Below the pieces are notes generated by a model. That model did not search any database. It was not told the origin of the DNA and saw only the letters and a list, made by a program, of their open reading frames with translations. Of a stretch of DNA of 64,000 nt, positions 9,334 through 20,967 are shown piece by piece (position 1 is the first letter of the stretch; each line of letters starts with the position of its first letter). Location: NCBI GenBank assembly GCA_964017145.1, contig OZ024843.1:3029001-3093000 (forward strand), read 5' to 3'. A program made the position numbers and the translations under genes. The DNA is from Agrocybe praecox (lineage: Eukaryota > Basidiomycota > Agaricomycetes > Agaricales > Agrocybaceae).

Positions 9334-11359
9334 ATGAAGCCCACTCAAACAATCCCTTTGCACACCCTTGCGCGTAGGTCAGGAAACACCTCCGTTCTAT
9401 TTCGAGGAGGAGCACGAGGAGTTGCTACTACTGTGCGTCGTACATACTTTGCGTTTGCTTTGCGACATAAATGTTAACTGCCTTATTTTATACAGCCCTC
9501 GCAAGCGCACTTGAACCCAACACATAAACCCAGCAGCACCCCTTCCGCTGCCACTGCTAGCACCATTGCCTTAGGAAAGCAATATTTGCTACCCGTCTAC
9601 GCGCGGCCCGACTTCGTGCTCTCCCATGGCAAAGGCGCGTATGTGTGGGACGTCGACGGTAACAAGTACCTTGATTTCACGGCCGGTATTGCCGTCAATG
9701 CTCTGGGTCACGCAGACGAGGGGGTTATAAAGGTGTGTACTTCTTCTTTCCTTGCTTTCTCGTTCCTTGCAATGGAAACGAGAGTCCCTGGGCAATTATG
9801 CTTGAGACCTTGTCTCGTCGTGTGAGCTCGGTGCTTGATTGCATTTTTATTCCTTACTCAGGGGTTCTATCATTTGCTTTGGTGGTGCCCGGGGAGAGAT
9901 ATTGTCAAAATTAAGACAGATGCTTATTTCCTGCATCTTTCATGACGACTGTTTTTCTTGTTTTGCTCGGGCACATGAGTACACCTTTCCGCTTCCGAAG
10001 AAGTGTACACGCTTATGGGATGCGAATTTGCACGAATACTACCGACATCTTCTTTCCTGCTCCGTTGTCTGTCTCCCAATCATTTTTACATGTGTGTACT
10101 GACGTGGACTTTGATAAACATCTAGATCCTAACCGAGCAAGCTGGGAAATTGCTTCATACGAGCAATGTATATCACAACGAATGGGCAGGAAAGCTTGCT
10201 GAGTTGCTGGTGACGCTCACACAGGCTGAGGGAGGCCTTGGATATGCAACCGGCAGTGCCAATCAATCGGGCCAGGGTGCGAAAGTATTTTTCGCTAATT
10301 CGGGAACGGAGGCGAACGAGGGTGCTCTGAAGATTGCACGCAAAGTTGGAAAGGAACGCTGGGCAGAAAAGAATGGAAAGAGTTGGGACGACGAGGCTTG
10401 CACTAAAAGTCGAATTGCATGCTTCGAAAATTCATTCCATGGTCGCAGCATGGGTGCGCTTAGTGTCACAAGCAATCCAAAGTATCAAAAGCCATTCGCG
10501 CCGCTCCTTCCGAATGTGGATGTTGGGCAGCTCAATGACTTTGCTAGCCTCCATAGTCTGGTTAACGAGGACACTTGCGCTGTGATTGTAGAACCAATTC
10601 AAGGTGAAGGTGGAATCAACGACGCCAATCTAGAATGGCTGCGCGCATTACGAGAACGTTGCGACGAGGTTGGCGCGGTATTAATCTTTGATGAAATCCA
10701 GGTATTTGTGATCTTTTGATTGTAATCTTGTCCGTTTTCTGTGCTAACGGTTGATGCGCAGTGCGGTCTCTACAGGACAGGTACGCTTTGGGCGCACTCG
10801 GGGCTTCCTGTCGAATGCCATCCTGATATTGTGACGATGGCCAAACCCCTTGCGAACGGATATCCGATCGGTGCTGTGTTGCTCAGGGATTCAGTGGCAG
10901 CTACTATGACTCCAGGTATGTGCAACCATTCTTATGTACGGAAATGCCAGACCATGAAACGCTAATTCTTAAATAGGTACGCATGGGACTACTTTTGGAG
11001 GTTCCCCACTCGCCTGCGCTATCGGGCATCACGTTCTATCACGGCTATCCTCGAAAGAGTTCGCCGCAGAAATGGGAGAGACAAGTAAATATCTGGGTGA
11101 ACGGCTCGACGCACTGCCGAAATGGTACCCGGAAGTTCTCCATGACCGTGTGCGAGGAAGGGGACTCATCCGTGGGCTTGGGTTCAAGGATGCGAGTGTT
11201 CCTGGGAGGATCATCGACCTTGCGCGAGAGCGAGGGGTATTTGTTTTGACTGCTGGGAAAGACGCTGTGCGACTTGTACCCAGTTTGAATGTAGGGAAAA
11301 CCGAAGTAGATCTCGCGGTAGACGTATTGGAGAGTTGTCTGTCTGTGGTGTCCAAGTAG
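9334..11359 (+). CDS. ARG8: Acetylornithine aminotransferase, mitochondrial
   Basis: Exons 9334-9432, 9496-9732, 10126-10701, 10762-10915 and 10977-11359 give 482 residues. The first 33 residues are Arg/Ser/Thr-rich without acids (LARRSG, LFRGGARG) and look like a mitochondrial presequence. Class III PLP aminotransferase motifs are complete: FFANSGTEANEGALKIAR, FHGRSMGALSVT, VEPIQGEGGI, the pyridine-binding Asp in LIFDEIQCGLYRTG, the Schiff-base Lys in MAKPLANGYPIGA, and GTHGTTFGGSPLAC. The enzyme converts N-acetylglutamate semialdehyde to N-acetylornithine in arginine synthesis. Ornithine aminotransferase is less likely because of the presequence and the GTHGTTFGG type of block. Intron 2 (9733-10125) is 393 nt, far above the usual 50-60 nt here. 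Confidence 0.92.
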
Positions 11360-11404
11360 ATACCCGAACCGGATAGTCGGATCAGGTGATCGCATAATTA
11401 GAGA

Positions 11405-11415
11405 ATTGTGATTGG
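11405..11415. promoter_or_regulatory. Inverted CCAAT box in HEM1-type promoter
   Basis: ATTGG on the plus strand (CCAAT on minus) in the 138-bp gap between ARG8 stop and HEM1 start. CCAAT is bound by the HAP2/3/5 complex, which controls heme and respiratory genes in fungi. Only the motif and position support it. Confidence 0.35.
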
Positions 11416-11497
11416 CCAGCGTCCGTACATCGGAGCACCTTCAAAAAGTGGTGACACAAATACAACTTGGTTTCAATCTTTCTCTCTTTCCCCAGCA

Positions 11498-13825
11498 ATG
11501 GACAAGTTATCGTCCCTCAGCCGCTTCAAGAATTCCTGCCCCTTCTTGGGCAAGACAAAGACCTCAACGTTGAGGTCTTTGTCCACTTCCACTTCTCCCC
11601 GCTTTCCGTCGTTGTCTGCACTCACTGAGCGCGCTACCAAATGCCCCGTCATGGGTCCCGCTCTCAACGTACGTTCCAAGGAAATAGTTGCCGGATACGC
11701 AAGCGTCGCTTCCAACGGCGACTTTGAGAAGATACACAAGGATAAGGGTGTTATTCCTCCTCCGGGCGCAACGATTGAGATGTGCCCTCACGCATCTGCC
11801 GCCAGAGCCGCAGCCCGCACCGCCGACGAGCTAGCCTCTGCCGCCCAGAAAGCTGCTGCTAAATCCAAGAGCTCCAAGGACGTTGCTTCTGAAGCTGCTG
11901 CTGCTGGATGCCCATTCCACGCGAAAGCTGCAGCTGAGGCCGCTCAGGCAACCTCTGCCACCCCTGCTCCCAAGGCAAAGAAGGTTCACTCCGGTTTTAA
12001 CTACGAGAGCTTCTACGTCAATGAGCTCGACAAGAAGCACCAGGACCAGTCCTACCGCTACTTCAACAACATCAATCGACTTGCGGCCAAATTCCCCATT
12101 GCTCACACTGCCAGAGTAACAGACGAGGTCGAAGTTTGGTGTGCTAACGATTATCTTGGTATGGGTAATAATCCCGTTGTCCTTGAAACCATGCAGTACG
12201 TGTCCTCTGAATTTAAGATATCTTATCCCCTGACCTCTCTTTGTTTTACAGTCGTACTTTGGACAAATACGGTCACGGTGCTGGAGGTACCCGTAACATC
12301 GCCGGCAATGGTGCAATGCATCTATCTCTCGAACAGGAACTCGCTGCCCTCCACCGTAAAGAAGCTGCCCTCGTCTTTTCTTCCTGCTATGTTGCCAACG
12401 ATGCCACTTTGTCTACACTCGGTTCCAAACTCCCCGGTTGCGTATACTTCTCCGACACAATGAACCACGCTTCTATGATTCAAGGCATGCGTCACTCTGG
12501 TGCAAAACGGGTTCTCTTCAAGCACAATGACCTCGAAGATCTCGAATCCAAATTGAAACAATATCCTAAGGAGACCCCTAAGATCATTGCTTTCGAATCG
12601 GTTTACTCTATGTGCGGCAGTATCGGACCTATCAAGGAAATCTGTGATCTCGCAGAACGTTACGGCGCTCTTACTTTCTTGGATGAGGTGCGTTCGTTTT
12701 GCCTGCCGTTAAGGATCTCTTGGCTGACTGTCGGTTGTAGGTACACGCCGTTGGCTTATACGGACCTCACGGTGCTGGTGTTGCGGAACATTTGGATTAC
12801 GAAGCACAAGCTGCCGCCGGTAACAGCCCTCATCCCATTAAGGGCTCCGTCATGGATCGCGTAGACATCATTACAGGTACGCTTCTTAAATTCAAATTCC
12901 ATTTTTGGACCGCCACTGACATCGAGGCAATTACAGGTACTCTCGGCAAGGCTTATGGCGCTGTTGGTGGCTACATTGCAGGTTCACTGGACTTTGTTGA
13001 CATGATCCGATCTTATGCACCCGGTTTCATTTTCACGACCTCTCTCCCCCCTGCAACTGTTGCTGGTGCTCGTGCAAGTGTTGTTTACCAGAGGAACTAT
13101 GTCGGTGATCGTCAACTGAAACAAGTCAACGTCCGTGAAGTCAAGCGCCGCTTTGCTCAACTCGATATCCCTGTCGTGTAAGTTATTTTTATTTTCACAG
13201 CTTCAAGTAAATATTCATCTCTACTTGTAGCCCCGGTCCTTCGCACATCGTCCCAGTTCTTGTCGGTGATGCCGCCCTAGCTAGAGCAGCATCGGACAAA
13301 CTTTTGGCAGAACACAACATCTATGTCCAGGCTATCAACTACCCGACTGTCGCCCGTGGTGAAGAACGTCTCAGGATTACCGTAACCCCCCGTCACACCG
13401 CTGAGCAAATGGATGGCCTCGTTCGTGCAGTTGACCAAATCTTCACCGAGCTCAACATCAACCGGGTCCGTGACTGGAAGCTAGCTGGTGGACGCGCAGG
13501 CGTTGGTCATGCGGACGGACCAGACCATGTCGAGCCCATCTGGAATGATAAACAACTCGGTCTTTTGGACGGTACCACACCACCTACATTGAGGAACGGC
13601 GAGAATGCTATTGTCGATGCGAATGCTGTGATAACTGCTCGTGAGGTCTTCAACCCACTCCTAGGCCCCATCAGCGGACCTTTGCAGGCAACGAGACCAG
13701 TGCAGCTCGATGAATATGTCGTTTCAAGCAGCTCCATGTCGAGGCAACAACCACCGAAGGCCAGGAACGTCCCGCTCGATGGTGACATTCCCGTCCCACC
13801 GCCTTCCGTCTCTGTTTCTGCTTGA
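11498..13825 (+). CDS. HEM1: 5-aminolevulinate synthase, mitochondrial
   Basis: Exons 11498-12195, 12252-12687, 12741-12876, 12937-13177 and 13231-13825 give 701 residues. The first ~190 residues hold a presequence and four Cys-Pro motifs: SCPFLGK (Cys14), KCPVMGP (Cys49), MCPHAS (Cys96) and GCPFHAK (Cys137); CP motifs of this type are heme regulatory motifs in ALA synthases. The catalytic core follows: [58 protein letters not shown], and the PLP Lys in [14 protein letters not shown], then [20 protein letters not shown]. The enzyme condenses glycine with succinyl-CoA, the first step of heme synthesis in the matrix. The C-terminal ~110 residues after [12 protein letters not shown] are an extension of low complexity. 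The third intron is 60 nt, in frame, and flanked by the same ten bases on both sides. Confidence 0.95.
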
Positions 13826-15298
13826 TCTGATGTACTTGCTCTACATGATTTGTTCTCGTCTGTTGTATAGGTATTCTTAGTCCGTGTGTTTTACCATTTT
13901 TATCCGTCACCAAACCCCACTATCTACTTTCTTTTCATGGAAATTGCACACTATTTTCAGGAAAGGATATGAGGCAGGTATATAGATTATTTTGAAATAT
14001 ATCATTCACTCGTTTCTGTGCACATGCGCAGCGTTAACTTTGATCCATATATAAATAAGTGCATTTCAGCGGATATGGATAATTAATGTGAAGTTGGAAG
14101 TACTTGAAAGATTTCATGAGTCTTAATTGAAATGGCGTGTCGCTCAAATATCGCTGCTAACCTGGAATTCAGTAGGATGATACGTCCGTCATTGAATGTT
14201 GCCTCACGGTCAATTTTCGCCATTGGAGTCCCGAGATGAATGAATACGCTCTTACTATGAGCCACTGCTGGATTATTGGCAGACGCGTGCCGGGAGAGTG
14301 GGTTCGTGTTTGACTTCATTCGTGTTCGTACGTCGTCTTGTGTCGAGATTTATTGTTATAGTTCATCTTTTGCCGAAGTCTCTCCTCAGGGCGATGTATG
14401 TCGATTGGTAGCTAGTGAATTCATGGGAGTCGACGGATGGCCTCGGATACTGCGCGTTCTCCGTTCACGAGACCTCGAACTGAGGCGTACCTGTACTGTA
14501 CAAGGTCGGAAGTCCGTATTCTCCAACTGGTATCGATGGAACTATTCATAGTTAGCGTTCTATAGGTGCGTACCTTGATATCGGTTTACGAGGTTCCAAC
14601 GCTGTGGTCCACTGTCTCTAATTGAACAGACTCCGAAGAAATTTCACTGGTCACTGGTCAGTTCCTTGAGTTTGTTTACCAATCAGCAAATAGGATTTTT
14701 AAGAAGAGAAGGCTATGTATACGAGATTGCATACATGCTATTACTTACTAGCACACAGTGAGAAAATGAACGAACGAACGCGGTCTTACACGGTCTTTCA
14801 ATTCAAGGTTGCCTTTGCCACGAGTCTCTCCCCCGATCTTATGTATTCACCATCATGCATCAACTGCCATGTGGCAATTGAACCAAGATTATGAATGTTT
14901 ATTCTACTATGTTGGCCCCACTGCAATATATAGAGACGAGCCGGACGGGGCCGCCACTTCCTTGGGAACATAGTCGGTATGTTCACTTGTTAAACCTTAG
15001 ACTCGTGAAGTGATACGGAGTTGTTGGTTATCGAATGTGATAACAATTCGACAACTAGTGGTTACAATGTCGGAGTTGAAGTCGATGACGTAGTAGAATG
15101 AGCGCTGAGCCCCTGTCTTCGAGTTTTTCGTCATGAAATTTTAGACACAGTAAAAGAAAAAAAAAAAAAAAGAATGTATGATTTGACAATAGACAGAGAG
15201 TATGTAGTAGATCTATTTTTCGGAATTAGTGAAGAAGGTATATGTATTCAATAAATTTACCTTTGGCTTCAAGTGTGGCGTTCTCCCGGTTAGAAAAA
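13826..15298. other. 1.5-kb intergenic region, no gene supported
   Basis: Space between the stop codons of the convergent HEM1-type and SDR genes. A 91-residue plus frame at 14276-14551 shows no family features and no clear splice partners. A run of 16 A lies near 15155. Nothing else is supported. Confidence 0.4.
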
Positions 15299-16225
15299 TC
15301 ACCATGGAAGTTCCTCTCCAGCCCAGTCCCAGAATTTACCTCGCTGCCGAGTAGTAAGATTTTTAACCACATTTACGAGGTTCCCAGCAGCATCGTCAGG
15401 CTCGAATAATTCACCAGGAGATGAGTCCCAGTACCCTTTGCTCAAGTCTGTTTTTACCGTCCCAGGATGAACAGCAACGGCCATAGCTTGTGTGTTGTGT
15501 TGCTCTAGGTACAAATCAAAAGTCTTGACGACCTGATTGAGCGCTGCTTTAGAAGAGCGATACGAGTACCAGCCGCCCAGCTTGTTGTCCTCAATGGATC
15601 CCACTTTCGCCGAGATGTGCGCCCATTTTGAAGGATGCTGAAGCTCGGGCGCTTGGACGGTGTTAGGCAGGAATTGCGAAAAGTGTTTGATAATGAGTAT
15701 GTGCGAAATGACGTTGATCTGGAACGTCTCTCGTATAGCGTCCCAGTCCAAGTCGGCATGTTTCCTTTCGGGAACAAGCATACCTCCTGTTACGAACGCT
15801 GTTGAGATGTACGCGTTTTCCATATTTCGCTTCCTTAGTGAGTCAGACAGGCTCTTCGCCGCTGCGGCGATGCTCGACTCGGAGGTAAGATCCAATTTAA
15901 GGAGATTGAGGCGCTCCGGGTCGACGTTGTCGAGAGGCCCCATGATGTGTTTTTTGATCTCGCTGTCAGTCGCACCTGTGCGGTGGCTAGCATAGACAGG
16001 CATATTTGTCGTCCTCAGGAACTGGCGTGTCAGCGCAAGGCCCAGTCCACGAGTAGCGCCTGGAGTGACTAGAATAAAGGGATTATGAGGCATTATTGAA
16101 GGAAAAGTAGGAAAGGGAAAGACACCAACTTTATGGACAGCGCCTCCATTGAGACTATCTGAGCTATTCTTGGTGCTTGGGCGGACTAGCATGAAGGGCT
16201 GTATGAAAGATCTCGGGTATGTCAT
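15299..16225 (-). CDS. Short-chain dehydrogenase/reductase
   Basis: Single exon, 308 residues from the ATG at 16225, or 264 from the ATG at 16093. The core starts MPHNPFILVTPGATRGLGLALTR, a Rossmann cofactor loop of the TGxxxGxG kind with Pro-Gly-Ala in place of Thr-Gly-x. Further SDR marks are LNLLKLDLTSE (the Asp that follows strand 3), INVISHILIIKHF, the catalytic Ser in AHISAKVGS, the YRSSKAALNQ active site (Tyr-x-x-x-Lys, reading Y-R-S-S-K) and VHPGTVKTDLSKG. This resembles the classical 'C-factor/sniffer-like' SDR group (yeast YKL071W type). The 44 extra residues before MPHNPF are not needed for the fold and may be untranslated. Substrate unknown. Confidence 0.75.
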   Translation of the reverse strand: MTYPRSFIQPFMLVRPSTKNSSDSLNGGAVHKVGVFPFPTFPSIMPHNPFILVTPGATRGLGLALTRQFLRTTNMPVYASHRTGATDSEIKKHIMGPLDNVDPERLNLLKLDLTSESSIAAAAKSLSDSLRKRNMENAYISTAFVTGGMLVPERKHADLDWDAIRETFQINVISHILIIKHFSQFLPNTVQAPELQHPSKWAHISAKVGSIEDNKLGGWYSYRSSKAALNQVVKTFDLYLEQHNTQAMAVAVHPGTVKTDLSKGYWDSSPGELFEPDDAAGNLVNVVKNLTTRQRGKFWDWAGEELPW

Positions 16226-16486
16226 TTTCCAGTCCAAATTACAATCCCCTCCGGTCTGACTCGTAAAGCGATAACAGTTTGATAGCAAGGTGGTGGTATG
16301 AATATTACATGCATCATAATAAGCTAGTGTATAGTAAGTACAAATCCACATACATCACAAGATAAAGAAGAAAGAGAGAGAAAGAAAAAACCCAAACTAT
16401 CGATCAGATCCATTAAATACAGGCGTTCTCCATGCTTCGCCTTGTCCATGAGCATCAACGTGGTGGTGGTGTTAGTCTGCACATCT

Positions 16487-17401
16487 TCATTCTTCATCCA
16501 TCTCGCGGATCTTTGCGTTCAAGGTGCTGATAATAGCACTCATCTTCTCCACCTCCTTTGCAACAGAAGACTGAACCCGCTTCATGGCCGCGTCTATATC
16601 GCTTGCTGCTTTCACGAGTTGTGATCGTGTGGGGCCCTTTGCGATACGACGTTTCTTGTTTACTGGACGATGGGCAGAGGGATCCAGGTTATTGTCCTCG
16701 TCGACGATGCTGCCTTCGCCGTCCATGCTGTGGCCATCCACATCGCCATTAGGGGCGGCTTCTTTCGCAGGTGACTTTCGCTTCAAGTTATTACTTGACT
16801 GTGCAATAGCCGAAGGACCAGCAGCACTTTTGGTGGCGGCACCTTTCGGAGTGGCAGAGGAATCCGCGGTCTTCTTCGCTACACACGCCCAGCATGTCAG
16901 ATGAATGGTCGCAGCACGAAGAACAGGAGAGTGCAGACGAACTTGCGTGTTTTCCCCTCGCGGGACCCGTGCTGTTTGAGCATTTCTGCTTCAAGCGCTT
17001 GCAGTAGTCACATCGAGAATTTGCTAATCCTTTGCAGACTTTGTTCGTGCGCAGACAACGCTCGCAGGGAGTTGGTGCGTCCGGACTAGAAGACTAGATG
17101 GGAGAAAGATGAGAATCGATAACACACGAATTAACCAAAATAGGGTGTCACTCACAGCGGCTGCCGGCTGAGTGCCACTGCTTGCACTCGCATAAGCCCT
17201 TTGTACGGGAGGGGCTGGAGGTTGGTCGTCTATTTCGTCGACTTCAGCATCTGCGTCTGCATCATCGTAGTCCCTTGTGTCGTCTTCGTTTGCTTTATGG
17301 TTTTGTTTGAACGCAGCGTCCATGGTGGCCGCGAGTGATTTGTTACGCGAACTGGTCGTTGGTGGGACAATCTCCAGGCTTGCGCTGCTTTCCCTGGACA
17401 T
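16487..17401 (-). CDS. Cys6 zinc-cluster-like protein with C-terminal coiled coil
   Basis: Exons 17401-17156, 17093-16943 and 16878-16487 give 262 residues. The middle exon carries PCERCLRTNKVCKGLANSR followed by CDYCKRLKQKC, spacing C-x2-C-x6-C-x7-C-x2-C-x6-C, which fits a fungal Zn2Cys6 binuclear cluster with a lengthened centre. The N-terminal part is acidic (DDTRDYDDADADAEVDEIDD). The C-terminal part has a nuclear-type basic stretch (NKKRRIAKG) and a heptad-like helix to the end (DIDAAMKRVQSSVAKEVEKM...). It is likely a DNA-binding or chromatin-associated protein; target unknown. The second donor could also lie 19 nt earlier in the same phase. Confidence 0.65.
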
Positions 17402-17710
17402 AATGAGCTAGACACTGCAGATGAGAACCGGTGTGGAAAAAAGGAGACGAATGGCCACATACTGTTGTTGGAGGGACAAAAGATGGTGGTGGAACGCTCT
17501 CAACAGACGCGGGGTGGTTGAGGGCGCTTGGAAAGATAAAACAAGGGCGGCGTGCGCGTTGCCTGATATTGGTAAGATTACATAATGCGTGATTTTTCAC
17601 ACACATTGTTCATTTCTCGTTCCTTACTTGCGCCAAGACGGAATGTGGGCGTCAACAGGGACTTTATTTCACGACCCGTAATAATATTGTATAATAAAAA
17701 AAGTACAAAG
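17402..17710. other. Short intergenic region
   Basis: Holds the 5' region of the zinc-cluster gene and the 3' end of the Sfr1-like gene, both on the minus strand. No further gene seen. Confidence 0.4.
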
Positions 17711-20688
17711 TCATTGCTGCCTGTCCACAAAAGTTCCTTCTTCTTCGTTCCAGCCGAGAGTCTCGGGCGCAATCCCCAGCTGCAATAGCATCGTCCCAAT
17801 CGTTGGTTGGCCCGTTTCTTCGTTCCCGTCATCCTCCTGCTGACTTTCCGATACCACTTCTTCTTCTGCTTCCGCATGTTCACCGTCTCCCTCATGTTCC
17901 AAAACGGGAACAACGTCCCAGCCCCAGTTTCCTCCTTTCTCTTCGTCTGTCTTTGTTTTTTTGGAATCACCCGACTCATCCCAGCCCCAATTTTCCTCGA
18001 TTGCCCGTTTCTTGCCTTTCTTGTCACTGGTCCCACTGCTACCTTCTCCAGATGTGTTGTCTTTCACCGCATCCCAGACCTCCCAAGCTGCCTCCCTTCC
18101 TGCCTCGGTCCACTTCGAAGCAAGTCCTTCAAGGGCTTCCTCTTCGACGTCTTCTCGGACTTTCAGTGCACGCCTCAAAAGCTGTAGTTTCCTCTCCAAT
18201 GACTGGATGGTAGGCGTTAGTCTCACCAACGCAGCTTCATCAGAGTTCACAGCAGCTGTCGACGTAAGAGGAGATTTAAATTGGGCACCAGCTCTCGCGG
18301 TTCGATGTTTGATCTTTGTGTCCACGGGTTGTGAAGATGACGACGCGACAGTTGCCGCAGGCTTAATGGCAATTCCCGAAGTCTCTTTGAGATGGACAGA
18401 GTTAGCCGAAGAGACAAGAGGCTCCGAAGAAGTCGTCGGTGGCTTTGGTGCCAGACGGACAGGAGGATGAACGACAGGTGAACGGAAAGGCCTCGCAAGT
18501 TTCTTTTGCTGGAGTTTCACACCTGCCAAGGTAGTACGTTTAGGGTTGGGTACAGGATTCTTTCGTGAAGTTGGACGAGGCTTCAAGTCGCTACTACCAG
18601 ATTCAGATTCATCCAGCGCAAGCTCAATCGTGCGTTCAATAGTAGGATGAGCCGGGTGCTGGGGAATCGGCGCAGCTAAAGTGATGGTTTCTTGAGGATA
18701 TGAATTATGGATGCTTGGAGCATCCATAGGTTGGTTATAAAAACTTTGTTCATAAGGAGAGTGGTGCACATGTGGCTCCGCACCCGACTCTAAATGTTGG
18801 TGAGATGCCGTCATAGCATAGAAATTGGCTGAACCCTGCTAATCAACGTGAATTTCGGAAAGAAAAAGAAAATCACAATTAAATTAACATACCGGGTCCA
18901 GGGGCTGGTATTGTGTATGGTCGACAGTGCCATAAAGAGGATATGCGGGAAAAGATTCACCCCCATAATAGTTCTTTTCAATTAAGAGTGAGGGACTCTG
19001 CAAAAAATTTCCATAGAATTATCACGTACTTCTGGAGCCCCGACATGCATATACCCCTCCAGCGGCGCAGTAGGTGAAGTAGGAGGCGTTTGATTGATTC
19101 TGTCCATCGGGCTTGAGTTTGGGGGGACGGGGCTCGAACTTGGCAAGTAATTCGATGCCATTGACGGGGATGACGGGAGCGAGGAATTGACGAGCTCTTG
19201 TATACCCACGACATCCGTTCTAAAATCCTGGACATCAAAGAAGTGAGAAAATGTCTCTTCTCGGGAACGCGTATTGACACACCGGATTATGCGCTCGGAA
19301 AATTGTCGCTGGTGTAAAATAAGAGTTTGATTCAGTTTCTGTAGGGGGTGAGGACGAGGGAATGCCATAATGATCGGCTACACTGCCTGTGCCCGTTTTT
19401 TCCAAGGAGGGGAGGGTTTGTCCGGACAATGCAAGCGAAGACATAATAATCGGGGTTTCCTGATCCTGAATTGATAAATCAGACGCGCTGTGCGACTGAA
19501 TTAAGGTGAAATTTCCTGGAGGCGTAGTGATTTGAACCATGTGTGATGCGGATGTATCCGAGGGATTTTCAGGAGTTACGGGGACGTTAGTGTTCCAAGT
19601 TGTTTCTGCTTTGTTGGTATGCTCTCCACTAAGGATCTGTCGTGGGATAATGTCGTCAGAGGGACCGGCGGTGGATTTAAAGCTCTTTGCAAAAGAGTCA
19701 GTCGAATGTTCACGGGATTGAACGTCGATTTCGTTGTGATGAGAAATTCCAGGACAAGCTAACAAAGTAGACAACGCAGTAAGTGGTGGGCCCAAATCAG
19801 ATTCAGGCATGTTCGCAGTACTGTCAGTTAATACTTCCGGAAGGGTGTTTTGAGGGTCGACCTGTTCCAGTAAGGCAAATGTATTCGTCAGATGCTCTTT
19901 CTTGAACGAATTCAAGAATTGTTTCTCAACTGTAAGCACAATAGATAGTTCGACACGAGAAGATGAGCAATCTGCCTCAGTTTCTCCGCCTGTGAGGGAG
20001 TCAAGTTTAGATCTCATATTATCCTCACAGGGCATCGAAAACTGCTTTTCAGCAAATCCCAGCATGCCTTCTTGTGAGTGGCGTTACAATATGGAACGAG
20101 GATATGAATCATGCCTGATTAAGGTGAAGGGCACACTCGGCACCTTGTGTATCGGAGATTTCAGACCAATCTTCGTTTATAACCGACATGGGGCTCGAGT
20201 CGGGAAGGATCCGCTGTAAGGTTGTCGAGGGCGACGCAAAAAGCCGGTTCTCGTTGTTATCATCAGTACAATCTCCCTCTGAAAGGGATTTTAGCATGAG
20301 GAATCTCCGGGAGTTCGCAATTTGACTACTAAGATAGACCTTGTGAATCAACATTTTTAACATCTGCAATCTAGATGGAAATCTCCTTGAGGAATCCAAG
20401 TCGGAGAAGGCTAACTGGAACATACCTTATCCAGAGCACTATTGGGGTTAGTTTTAGGATCTAGGTCTTCCATATCGATTAGAGGCGGTCCCCAGATCAG
20501 CGGACTAGAGGTAGGAGTATCCTTTCCCATATGCATAGCAGGGTTCGGAGAAGACTGAATATATGCGCATGGGCGGTGCTACGTGAGATCGCTGTGCGCA
20601 TATACTCAATTCAAGAAATTACTTCTGAGGGTGTCGAGTCTCCAAAGCAAGGTCCAAAAAGCAAGCCAGTCATCACTTGAGAAACCAT
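17711..20688 (-). CDS. Long protein with C-terminal Mei5/Sfr1-like recombination domain
   Basis: Eight exons (20688-20623, 20554-20426, 20363-20144, 20067-19283, 19227-19030, 18997-18893, 18835-17711) were chained by phase and give 875 residues; seven junctions are listed and all keep frame. The C-terminal ~300 residues resemble Swi5-dependent recombination protein Sfr1/Mei5: a basic motif with AGVKLQQKKLARPFRSP, a coiled-coil helix IQSLERKLQLLRRALKVRE followed by LASKWTEAGREAAWEVWDAVKD, and the terminal block IGTMLLQLGIAPETLGWNEEEG. Sfr1 binds Swi5 and stimulates Rad51/Dmc1 strand exchange. The preceding ~500 residues are Ser/Thr/Pro-rich, probably disordered, and have no recognised domain. 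The start at 20688 is the first ATG after a TATA-like site, but the 5' exon is the least certain part. Two fused models cannot be excluded. Confidence 0.6.
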
Positions 20689-20956
20689 CAGAAAATCCTG
20701 GAGCCAGGTGACGTCTGAGATGACCAGAAAGTCTAGTTTTGGCTCTTGATTCTGAAGTTGCAGATGACTGCAGTGAGTTTTGAAGCTTAATAATTGCCGC
20801 AGTAGGAGGCCACAGAGCTGAGTCAGGGTTTTAGAGAATATGTGAGGGCAGAGAAGATGAAAAAGGGAAAGAAAGCAAGGTGACCTTGGCGCGTTTGGCA
20901 AGAAAGTCACAGGAATGTGAGTTTCCACGTGATGCGTTATGTTCGCGCAATCGTTC

Positions 20957-20967
20957 TATTTATAAAC
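20957..20967 (-). promoter_or_regulatory. TATA-like box for the Sfr1-like gene
   Basis: On the minus strand this reads TTTATAAATAG, about 270 bp before the chosen start codon. A CACGTG lies at 20926-20931 just downstream. Position suggests a 5' leader of about 240 nt. Inference from motif only. Confidence 0.35.

Noticed and set aside
14276..14551. 91-residue plus ORF in the HEM1-SDR gap
   Set aside because: No family marks, no splice partners and an odd position between convergent genes.
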